Source: Collodictyon triciliatum
Taxonomy: Eukaryota; CRuMs
NCBI GenBank assembly: GCA_043381765.1
Contig: JBHJMP010000644.1
Location: forward strand, 1 to 48,127
Reading direction: 5' to 3'
DNA: 48,127 nucleotides
Shown here: positions 1-11,496 of the stretch, one piece after another
Numbering within the stretch: position 1 is the stretch's first letter
Layout of the letters: every line of letters starts with the position of its first letter
The notes under the pieces: model-generated
Told to the model about the DNA's origin: nothing
The model's input: the letters and a program-made list of their open reading frames with translations, nothing else
The model's database searches: none
Translations under genes and position numbers: made by a program

Positions 1-2197
<2,197 letters not shown>

Positions 2198-2731
2198 CGC
2201 CCAATAGTGTCCCTGACTCTGTTTTTTTACTTTGTTTTTATCTTTGTCTCGGTATGAGCTGGGCGTCTTTGTGTTTGTGTGGTTCAGGTTTCCAGAATCC
2301 ACGACAGTTAGCCTCTGTGCTTGAACTGGCTTATGTGGCAGAATCCGTTTCGGACGAAGTGGATCAGAGAAGAGGAGAATGAAGAAGCTATCTCTTTTGA
2401 TATAGGTTTTGTGCCAAGCGAACTCGCAAGGTTAGCTTGCTTCTTATATTGTCGGTGTTGTTAATATATTTGGGTTTGACCGAGTCTACAGAAGTGGCTT
2501 TGCTGTGTTGGTATTCGCATCTTACATCTCTGTCGAGCCAGATGAAAGAACAAACAAACATACACATAACACACCTATCATCGTCACGATTCGTTCGTTA
2601 ATTCGCTCATCTTTATTTTTATCGTCATCAATTATTAATCTGACCATTCCCGTCGTTTCGATGTTACATCTCAACAGATTAGTTTCCTCCACACATATGC
2701 AGACTGAAGGAGGTCTGGCATGAACTTATTT
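2198..2731. other. Intergenic, GMPPA promoter side
   Basis: This 534-bp spacer separates the stop of the upstream large gene (2732) from the GMPPA start (2197); both genes run on the minus strand. It is AT-rich with no convincing coding frame. GMPPA promoter elements should lie here, but no clear TATA or other motif was recognised. Confidence 0.6.
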
Positions 2732-3366
2732 TCAAGGAGAGACAAACTTTTGGATGCACGTCGATATTTGTCTGTGCCATTCATCCATCTCGGCCTGGTC
2801 ACGACCACGGAATTCGGCAGAGTAGGACTACAAACCACGACGAAAGCAAAAGTGTGAAATATAAGTGAAATGATCAAGAGAACGGGCAATACATCTCTCA
2901 TACATTATCCACGTTTAGACAAGGCCAATACAACTGATGTGTTATCTGGGATGTGTATGGCTCGATATGGCAGAGGAGATTGATAGAGGGGGTCTACCTT
3001 GCCGTTCGAAGTGATTGTGATGACCAAAATGCCATCTCTGTTGGGCTTTTCTACCTTTAAAAACATCAAAGGAAGGTATCTCCATCCTTTGGTTCCCTAT
3101 GAGTCACCAACCACAGTTACAAAAGGTCAAACTCATAAGAAAGAGCGAAAATCCATAAACTGGAAAATCAGGATTTGGTTTATCTGCTTGCTCTATTGTC
3201 ATCTAGATGATAATAAGATATAATGCGTGAATAAAATGTAATGCAAATAATAAGCCTACCTGTCTGTCATTTGCGTACTCTAGACAAAGAGGGACCAGCC
3301 TGACAAACTTCTCTTTCCATCCAACCCAATTTCTAGACTTCTTGAGTAAGTTTCCTTCAATCACAG
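2732..3366 (-). other. C-terminal PH domain (three exons)
   Basis: Exons 3366-3260, 3096-2998 and 2827-2732 join in phase to a 99-residue segment: VIEGNLLKKSRNWVGWKEKF, then VRLVPLCLEYANDRQ, GWRYLPLMFLKVEKP, ILVITITSNGK, and the helix QAEMDEWHRQISTCIQKF before the stop. The opening GxLxK...W..KxF pattern and the invariant Trp of the last helix are PH hallmarks. The link to the coiled coil uses donor CAAC/GTAATC at 3527 and acceptor atag/CTGTG at 3366, phase 1. Reading through instead gives a stop at 3495. Confidence 0.8.
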
Positions 3367-5109
3367 CTATATTTGATTGTTTTTTATTTTATTTAACAGA
3401 ATCATATAGGGTTAAAATTATCTTCTATATGAATATATATGATTCTATCGAGTTTTCATCTTGCATAACATAAGAATAACTATACGGCACAGCTTCAGTG
3501 ATTTGCGAGTGGTAATATTTGATTACGTTGCTGATGCTTGATATACGTTGTGTATATCTTAAGTTCCTGAATCTGTTGCTGTAGCACATTAGCTTGAGAA
3601 CTCTCGGTCTGGAGTTGATATTGAAGCTGTTTGATGCTGCTTTCTTTTTCCTCGATTTTCTTTCTCAAATGGTGGTGTTCCTCAGTCTTTGTTTCAATTA
3701 GGCGGTCCTTCTGAATATTCATTTCCTCAAGCTGGGATTTCTTCTCTAGTAGTTCTCTTGATTCTTCGATGCCATGCTTCTTTTCCATGTCTCTAGAGTA
3801 ACACGAAGAACATACAAACCTACCACTGATAGGTGATTCAAGAAACAATCCCTTCCATTCAAACTCACTCATATACTTTTGCAGGGCAACAGAGCCACTT
3901 GCATAATCATTGACAGGAATCGATTCAGAATGCAACTTGTGTTTCCAATACTCCAAAGCTTGTAACATGACGCGAATCATATCCAAACCTTGGCTCTATT
4001 TCGAATGTGAGGAATTTACATATTATTTTTGTGTATCTGGAGAGAGATTTGTCATATCGATAGTACTCATGCAGTATTAGATAAAAGGGATATATGCGTC
4101 TTATTGTATTTATGAAATTAAAAACCTTCTCAAAGAAACTAGGATTTGGTAAATTGAGGCTGTGTCTAGCAGACGTCCCTCCACTGACCAACACAAAGTA
4201 AATGAATTGGAGTGTCATTTCGAGGTGCCCAGCATACTAATAGGAAGGACAAAAGAATTACCATGCCATCCTAACATTACTGTATCATCACTGGTTACAT
4301 AACCCCTTTGAATCGAATAAAGGAAAAAAATCACTGGTTACATAATCAAAAAAATGTAATAAATATTGGAGCTTGTACCTCGTGAAAGTCGCGTTGAAGA
4401 TTTAGAACATCGAAGCCACCAGTAAGTTGGCCTTGGGCAAAGTGATACTAAATTATTTTATTTTTTGGGGGTTAATTTGAAGTCGCAAAAGCTATGATAT
4501 TGAAGGAAAACATGGATGTTGGTTTGTAATGTTCATGATTCTAGCTATACGGGACAAGATGCTTGGGCTCTATTCGAGGTGTCTGATATCCCACTATCGC
4601 ACAGAGCAAAAATGCTACACATAAGGATTTTTGGAAGAAGAGGTAAACTTAAAATGAAGGGCCAAAAATTTCTTTTTTTTTTTAAGAAAAAAAATATACA
4701 TTGTACGTCATAGTTTTCTGAGAAGATAAGACGTAATTAGTCTAGTGGAAACTGAAGGATACCTGTGGGGTATGTCAAAGAAGTTCTGAATAAACTCGTT
4801 GGTTGGCATTTGTATATCCTGAAAATTTTTGGGTAGTATGCAGAATACATATGGAAGTCCTTCATAGATTATCGAGGAAAGTTTTTGTCTGGACTCAATC
4901 CCCTGGTTATGTATTAGGTATCATTTAATGAGTGGATATCGTTGCTTGGCATATTTTATTAAAATCGATGATTTACCGCCTCTGAAAAATCTGACATTGA
5001 AGATAATTGCTTCTTCATTTCCTTTTCTCTTGCATTGATATGGTCAGCTTCTCTGTCAACCTAATTTGAAACACAGCCATACGATTTCGATGCATTGCAA
5101 GGAGTTAGA

Positions 5110-5144
<35 letters not shown>

Positions 5145-5150
5145 AAAAAA

Positions 5151-5195
<45 letters not shown>

Positions 5196-5962
5196 AAACT
5201 GGTTTATGTAATTTTCTTAAAATAAAAAGATATAAATACCAAGTAATTCCAAGCTGGTCTTTTCAAACAATCCAGAAAGAATGTGTGATTCTATAAAATT
5301 TATCCCTTTAATTGTATCGCTTGACATTTCCACACAATTATTTGTATATTCAACCGAAGGTCGATGATGATTTCCTATTATTTTATGCGACACACTTACC
5401 ATTACACCGAGTATATTACATCTCTTGTTTGGGTCGATCTGGAGCATTCTAATGATCAATTCAGACATGTGTGTCCTTTTGACCTTTTTTATCACATGCT
5501 CGTTCAACGCTTCTTGTGAAACAAACTTTGAGAGGGTCTCATACAAATGCTTCTCATTATGGTTGCTGGGGCCCTTTTTTAAAAAAAAGAAAATAAAAAA
5601 AAAGAAAATTATTAAGAATTAAAAAATTAATAATCAGTATTAACTCGCCACATTTTTTTCTTTCTGTCCCAAAGTAGGTGAATGTATCATTGTGTATACT
5701 TTCAACAAATATAAAACATGAATATTACCTCTAATTGAACTCTAGAATCTCCAACGAGCAAGGGACTTCCAGTAGCAAGCTCGAACAGGAGTGCTCCAAA
5801 ACTCCATATGTCCAATTTGGGATGCCCGAGCACCGGACCAGGGATGGCTTGCCTGTCTATACCCAACTTTGCTGCAAACAGCTGAATATAAATTACATAT
5901 CAAGGAATGAATTTGTGTGCTCAATATTTATTTTTTTTAAAAAAAAACAAAAAAAAACAAAA

Positions 5963-6040
<78 letters not shown>

Positions 6041-7960
6041 AGAAGAGCTAATATTCACTCATTATCGAGTAATAAAGAGATCCAATAAAAGAAGAAGAAG
6101 AAAGAAAGAAAGAAGGCTTCCTCCATAATGCAAAAGTTTATCTGTACTTCAGGTGCACTGTATTCATTCAAATCCGACATAAATTCTTCTAAGCCGTGGA
6201 CATTCCATTCTCCAGTTGAAGGGTCAGACACATATTCAAACTTGCATGAATTTCCCAATGAAAGGAATCGGTAGCTTTATGATGACATTTAGAAGTTAAT
6301 ACTAAAATTGAATCACGGAGCATCGTGTGATGTATTCTTTAAGAGTACCAAACTACCAGTGAATATTAAAATCGCACATACCTTCCATCGAAGAAGCGAC
6401 CTATATTGGAAGGGCGGAGAGAACCCAACAAGAAACCAGGGAATTTCATCTACGAGTAAATTTAGGTATGTTTTGGATGAAAGGTCGCCAAGGAACCACA
6501 AAAATACATATGAATAATATATTGTCAAACTGGATAAGATTTTTCTGGCTTTTTCTTTAAATATATATTATGAAGAAAGAAAAACTATATGTAATCAAAT
6601 AAATGAAACTTCTAAAACGGTCATATATTGGTGTTGTTGTTATTCTCTCACCGATTTTGAGGGCTTTTTGGTAGAAGCTCCATGCGGGTCGTGTAAGAAA
6701 CACAAAGACTGACATATAAAACTTGAAATGTGCTGGATTTCTGTATCGGACAAACGTTGATGTCTTCTGTGAAGGTAGGTTGCTAGAGTCTCTTCTCCAG
6801 CTTCTGTGATGATGCAATGAGGATTTTCACTGTGCAAAGACGACCCGACATGTCTGGCGTCGAAAAACTCAACCAAGTTTGCGATTGGCGACGTAAGGTC
6901 TGTTTGCACAGTCGTTAGTATGATATACATGTTATAAGAAGCAATGACTGAATTAAGATATGTTCTTACTTATTTAAATTAATATGAATCTTATCGAATA
7001 AAAATGACGCTTTCCATGTAGCTATTGTATTTGTTCATTCTTTACATTTTTTTATTACTATATATAAGTCTACCATATCTAAAGCGAATCATACGAATCA
7101 AGAAAGTAAATACCCAAAAGGACTGAAATGATGATTACCTGTGGTTGATTTAGAACGGACTGATTCTATTGTGGCACTAACTTCCCTCACTTTATTCACT
7201 TCAGACTCATAGCATGTCATTAAGCTTTCTGGGTATAGGGTTAAAAGCACTCGAATACCNNNNNNNNNNNNNNNNNNNNNNNNNNNNNNNNNNNNNNNNN
7301 NNNNNNNNNNNNNNNNNNNNNNNNNNNNNNNNNNNNNNNNNNNNNNNNNNNNNNNNNNNNNNNNNNNNNNNNNNNNNNNNNNNNNNNNNNNNNNNNNNNN
7401 NNNNNNNNNNNNNNNNNNNNNNNNNNNNNNNNNNNNNNNNNNNNNNNNNNNNNNNNNNNNNNNNNNNNNNNNNNNNNNNNNNNNNNNNNNNNNNNNNNNN
7501 NNNNNNNNNNNNNNNNNNNNNNNNNNNNNNNNNNNNNNNNNNNNNNNNNNNNNNNNNNNNNNNNNNNNNNNNNNNNNNNNNNNNNNNNNNNNNNNNNNNN
7601 NNNNNNNNNNNNNNNNNNNNNNNNNNNNCATTATAATCTTCAACTGGTATAGACCTGAGCTCCAAGACGAAGGAGCTCTTGAAGCAGAGAAACATGACTA
7701 TACAAGACAGCAATCGAAACTGCTGATTTATTATCCATAGTTAAGGATGGAAGACGAGAGCGTAGCTCTTGTGAAGTAAATTCCAGAAGCAATTGAAGCT
7801 TTCCACAGAAGATTGCTGGCCTGGCGGACTCTTCATCGAAAGTAACTAAAATAGGATGAAATTTATATCTTAGGTTACAATTTCGTTCAAGAAACTATCA
7901 TTGAAACCCATTCCGAACGTTGTCAAAATATCAGCAAGATAGACATGAATGATATGCTAA

Positions 7961-8056
<96 letters not shown>

Positions 8057-8596
8057 CTTATATTTAACAAAAGATAATGTAAAGAAAAAGAATGGAAAAA
8101 CAAAGAGATATTGCATAAGAAATTGCATAAGAGAGGGATAGGAAGTAGAATAATGATGTGAAATTACATGTTTGGTGGTCAACCAAGCACCATGTTTCAT
8201 TGAACTTATTTTGAAGCTGCAGTAGATTCCAAACTGAGGGAGAAGCTTCTAAACTGAGAATTCCGTGGAACTCAACTATGAGAAATTTATTTGTTTATTG
8301 ATTCAAATGGAATTGATAAGAAGAATGCTGCATAAAATTTATTTGAAGGGTACTTATCGAATGAAATAAACCATTTAAAATATTGATATGATATGGTATA
8401 AGTTGCTTTGTTTTTTAAAATACATATAATTATTTAAAAAAAGAAAAAAATAAGGATCCAGACAAGCGTAAAATAGAGAAAGAATTTATTGTTTTTTTTT
8501 TAAAAAAAAAAAGGGAGAGAATCTCGATAAAGTTGAGGGATGGACGAACGCAACAACAATCACGTAGTGAAATTGAACATTCATATTGTTGCTGTT

Positions 8597-8657
<61 letters not shown>

Positions 8658-10209
8658 TTTTGTGAATGATGTTGTCGCTACCTTTGCAAAAATTGTGTTG
8701 GCGCAGCAGCCGAACGGCCGAGAGGATGCCAGAGAACGGGATGGAGGCAGAGAGGTGGATGTGCCTGAGCTGTTTGCAGACAGCCAAGTCTGGAGCTATT
8801 TCCTGGATGGGACATCCGAGAGCAGAGATTGTCTGTATGGCGGGCAGATGGGAGAGAGCATGGCCCAGGATGGCGACTTTCGTGTTGTCTATGACGAGGA
8901 CGGAGAGATTGCGGAGGACGCGGAGGTCGCTGGGGAGGTGGAGGAGGGGGTTGCTGGAGAGGTCGAGGCGGAGGAGGGACTGCAGGTCTGCGGGGAGGCA
9001 GGCAGGCAGGGAGGAGAGGCGGTTTCTGCTGAGGTCGAGATTGGCGATGGGGATGAAGGGAGAGAGGGGGAGGGCGAGGGCGAGGGAGTGGATGGCCATG
9101 CCGGCGAGGGCGAGGCAGGAGCGGGGGAAGGAGTAGTAGGAGTAGAGGGCGGCGTGGTCGGGGGAGAAGGGGTTTCCGAGCAGGGAGAGGGCGGTGAGGG
9201 CGGAGAGGGCGGTGAGGGAGGGCGGCAGGCCGGACAGGCGGTTGTGCGCGAGGTTGAGGAGGGCCAGGGCGGTGAGGCACGAGAGCCCCGCGGGGAGGGC
9301 GCCGAGCGAGTTGTTGTTGAGGAGCAGGACGCGGAGGCCGTGCAGGGCGGAGACGCCGTCGGGGAGCCCGCCGAGCGCGTTGAACCCCACGTCCAGGTGC
9401 GTGAGCCCCGCGCAGACCGGCGGCCGCAGCAGGAACCGCGGCAGGGCGCCCAGGCGGTTGTGGGCGAGGCGCACGTGGCGCACGGCCGGCAGCAGCTGCT
9501 GCACAAGGCCCAAGTCCAAGCCCAAGTCCAAGTCCAAGTCCAAGTCCAAGTCCGACTCCGACTCCGAGTCAAAGTCGCGGGACAGGTCCAGCAGGCCGGC
9601 GGACGGGGCGCAGAGGAGGCGCAGCAGCGGCGGCAGCGGGTTGCCGTCCAGGGCCAGGGAGCGCAGGCGCGTGAGGGAGGCCAGGCCCGGCGGCACGCGC
9701 GTCACGCGGTTGTTGCGCACGTCCAGCAGCTGCAGCGCCGTGCACGCGGCAAGCGTCTCGGGCAGCGCCGTCAGCAGGTTTGCGCTCATGTCCAGCCCCC
9801 GCAGGTGCGGCAGCGTCGCCACGACGTCCGGCACGTGCTGGAAGCGGTTGTGCCCCAGGTCCAGCAGCTGCAGCCGCGTCAGCCGCGACACCCCCGCCGG
9901 CACCGCGTCCAGCCGGTTGTGCCCCAGCCACAGCTGCTCCACCCGCGTCAGCTGCCCCACCTCCCCACACACCTCCACCAGCTCGTTCCACTCCAGATGC
10001 ACGATCCGCACCTGCCGCCACCGCCCCACCCACCCGGGCACCCGCCTCGCCCCCCGGTGGCTCAGATCAATCTCCTCCGGGCCCTCATTCTCCTTCTCCC
10101 CGTCCCCGTCTCCGATCCTGAACCCTTGCTCCGCCAGATACCGCTCCAGCTCGTCCTCCTCCCTTTGCGCCAGCCCCTTCACAAGCGCTTTCGGAGGCGG
10201 CTCAGACAT
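2732..10209 (-). CDS. LRR - ankyrin - pseudokinase - coiled coil - PH multidomain protein
   Basis: I assembled this gene from exons 10209-8682, 8275-8168, 7845 to the N gap, the gap to 7139, 6899-6652, 6449-6382, 6274-6148, 5881-5729, 5573-5400, 5290-5240, 5060-4977, 4902-4763, 4614-4551, 4447-4379, 4236-4126, 3995-3527, 3366-3260, 3096-2998 and 2827-2732. Every junction outside the gap is GT..AG and keeps phase. The order is: about 500 residues of LRRs; ankyrin-like repeats (SIAVLYSHVSLLQELLRLGAQ); a kinase fold lacking catalytic residues; a module with IYEGLPYVFCILP and IFALCDSG, reminiscent from memory of an 'LP..LCECG..GY' module in Mortierella/Rhizophagus signalling proteins; a Glu/Lys/Gln coiled coil; and a C-terminal PH domain ending DEWHRQI. 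The start is MSEPPPKALV. A role as a membrane-recruited signalling scaffold is inference. The main alternative is that the LRR exon is its own gene, ending in a poly-Leu tail at 8581. Confidence 0.72.
5111..5193. repeat. Poly(A) with internal T(n)A(n), intronic
   Basis: An A-run of about 80 bases is broken once by a short T6 stretch. It lies in the intron between exons 5290-5240 and 5060-4977 of the minus-strand LRR/pseudokinase gene, so it is poly(U)-like in the transcript and could serve as a long polypyrimidine tract. Confidence 0.9.
5240..6899 (-). other. Kinase-fold segment, predicted catalytically dead
   Basis: Translated exons show N-lobe/hinge sequence (NPHCIITEAGEETLATYL), helix E (SSFICQSLCFLH), LLGSLRPSN where active kinases have HRDLKPSN, YRFLSLGN where they have xLxDFG, then YSAPE (the APE motif), LDIWSFGALLFELATG (subdomain IX), RMLQIDPNKRCN (subdomain XI) and NHTFFLD. 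His and Asp of the catalytic loop and Asp of DFG are therefore all replaced, while structural motifs are kept. The Gly-rich loop and the VAIK lysine are not recognisable in the preceding exon and may be lost or hidden in the N gap. The closest family by eye is the TKL-like ankyrin kinases. Confidence 0.75.
5929..6039. repeat. T(8)A(n) junction and poly(A) of about 100 bases, intronic
   Basis: Eight Ts turn directly into a long A-run interrupted by single C and T bases. It sits in the intron between exons 6274-6148 and 5881-5729 of the LRR/pseudokinase gene. Lysine-rich plus-strand frames through it are artefacts. Confidence 0.9.
7260..7628. other. Assembly gap, 369 N
   Basis: Unknown sequence falls inside the ankyrin-repeat part of the LRR/pseudokinase gene. 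Coding sequence abuts on both sides: LLRLGAQ upstream and GIRVLLTLYPESLMTCY downstream. At least one splice site and part of the repeat region or kinase N-lobe must be missing here. Confidence 0.99.
7961..8056. repeat. (AAT)n microsatellite, intronic
   Basis: About 32 AAT triplets lie within the intron 8167-7846 of the minus-strand LRR/pseudokinase gene. The flanking exons join in phase (DHQ then TFDEESARPA) when the array is removed. Confidence 0.95.
8597..8657. repeat. (AAT)n microsatellite, intronic
   Basis: About 20 AAT triplets follow the LRR exon. On the minus strand they read as TTA (Leu) codons, which would give a poly-Leu tail if the donor at 8681 were not used. Confidence 0.95.
8682..10209 (-). 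other. LRR-encoding first exon, GC-rich
   Basis: This single 1,528-bp exon encodes roughly 15 leucine-rich repeats of the LxxLxLxxNxLxxLP type, for example LQLLDLGHNRFQHVP and LTHLDVGFNALGGLP. A short charged N-terminus precedes them. Between repeats a run of Asp-Leu and Ser-Glu pairs (9511-9565) is encoded by a (AAGTCC)n hexanucleotide. The 3' end AAAG/GTAGCG supplies phase 1, and the acceptor at 8275 (catag/TT GAG) completes the codon. Without this splice the frame would run through the AAT array as 20-odd leucines to a stop at 8581. GC content is far above that of all the downstream exons. Confidence 0.75.
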
Positions 10210-11496
10210 CTATGCTACCAACAGACAATTGAATCGAATAAAGAAAAGAAAAAGGGAAAGAAAAAAGGAAAAGGAACTGTGTCTTAGTCACAGTAGCTTG
10301 TTGGGTTATGGGTTCCTCTTATCTTCTTTCCTTCTTATTTTTTTTCCGTTCTTGCTCTTCAATCTTTTTCCTTTCTTCTTTCATCCTACTTTCTCCCTTC
10401 TTTTTTTGTGCCAGATCACTGCAAGGGGGGTGGCGTTTGAGCCGCAGGTCGTTTCCAGCGAAGTTGGGCGCTTGCAATGACTGTTTGACTGCAGGGAAAT
10501 ATCAGCATTGGCGTTTTTTTTTTTTTATTATTGCCGTGTAGTGCGTGTCTTTCATACATTTATGGATTTTATATGATTGTGCTTTATGATATTATTTAGT
10601 GCTGATGAAAACAACTCGATGCATAAATTCAGCACATGTGTAATAAAATTACAGCATTCACAAGTGATTAAGCTGGGCTTATTTGCGACCGTGGGTTGGT
10701 TCGTTCTCTAAAACCATCTATATTTGGGAAAAAATTGGGCGAAAAGTTCAACCAACTTCGTAACCATGATTGACCAAATTTCTGCCCGAATCAAACACAC
10801 ACCCCAAAAAAAAAAAAAAAAGAAACGAAAGCAAAAACGCCAAGGGGCTCGCGCAGAACAATCAAACCCCCAAGAGGGCAGCCACTCTCGACAGAAGGAC
10901 GCGAACCAAAAAACGAGCCGTAAGACCTAGGTGTAGTGATAAGAGGCCTCTCCAGCGACAACATTCAGGAAGGCCAGAACCTCACGATCGCAACCAATAA
11001 CGTCACACATTATGAAAACCAAAATACAAAACGTACTTGTTGTTCAAAAGGCTGGTTTATTTCAAAGGATCGATTTCTTTGATCAGGAGCTTGTCTATCA
11101 CGTCCTTATGACCCTAACTCGGTTGCTTGGTAACTTAACGGAGATATACCTTTTTCTTTTTAAAGTTTAAAAAATACTCAAGAATTCTTCCTAAACTTAT
11201 TTCACGGCCTTTCTGGTCTCCCCCCGCACCATACTTTCTGAATACGTGATCGCCCCTTCTGTATCTTCCCGAGGAAATAGTAGTTTTCCCTTTTCCCCCC
11301 CTTTTTTATAGTTTTTTTTTTTATTAAGAAGCTGAAAAAGTCAGCTCGATCTACTCGCCCACTGCTATTCGTTGTTGAGTTTGCAGGCGGCTAGTCTCAT
11401 CCAAAAGTCTGTGGTTTAGATCTTCAGCGCAGCTGTCTCTCTCGCCAACTAACCCGGAGAAGAAAATAAAAACAGCCTTCTGTCAAGCACCCGATC
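10210..11496. other. Divergent intergenic promoter region
   Basis: This 1.29-kb spacer separates the divergently transcribed LRR/pseudokinase gene (-) and caprin-like gene (+). It includes pyrimidine-rich stretches (10320-10410) and a poly(A) at 10805-10820. No tRNA, no conserved frame and no specific regulatory motif was recognised. Confidence 0.6.

Noticed and set aside
3495-3527. Stop codon at 3495 as the end of the pseudokinase gene
   Set aside because: A GT donor at 3526 gives an in-phase join to the PH-domain exons, which otherwise have no start codon of their own. Kept as the alternative model.
3781-3825. Possible 37-bp intron (GTAGGT..CTAG) within exon 3995-3527
   Set aside because: Removing it shifts the frame to an early stop, while the unspliced frame continues into the coiled coil.
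7860-7960. Possible extra exon in the LRR/pseudokinase gene after the AAT array
   Set aside because: The frame that matches its borders contains a stop; skipping it joins the neighbouring exons in phase.
8581-8660. Poly-leucine C-terminal tail of the LRR protein
   Set aside because: It comes from reading an AAT array; a GT donor with matching phase lies just upstream and joins to a coherent exon at 8275.
8662-10287. Long open frames of 541 and 428 codons on the strand opposite the LRR exon
   Set aside because: They are composed of Gly/Glu/Ala/Arg or Ser/Arg runs mirroring the GC-rich LRR codons and show no domain; the minus-strand LRR frame explains the region.
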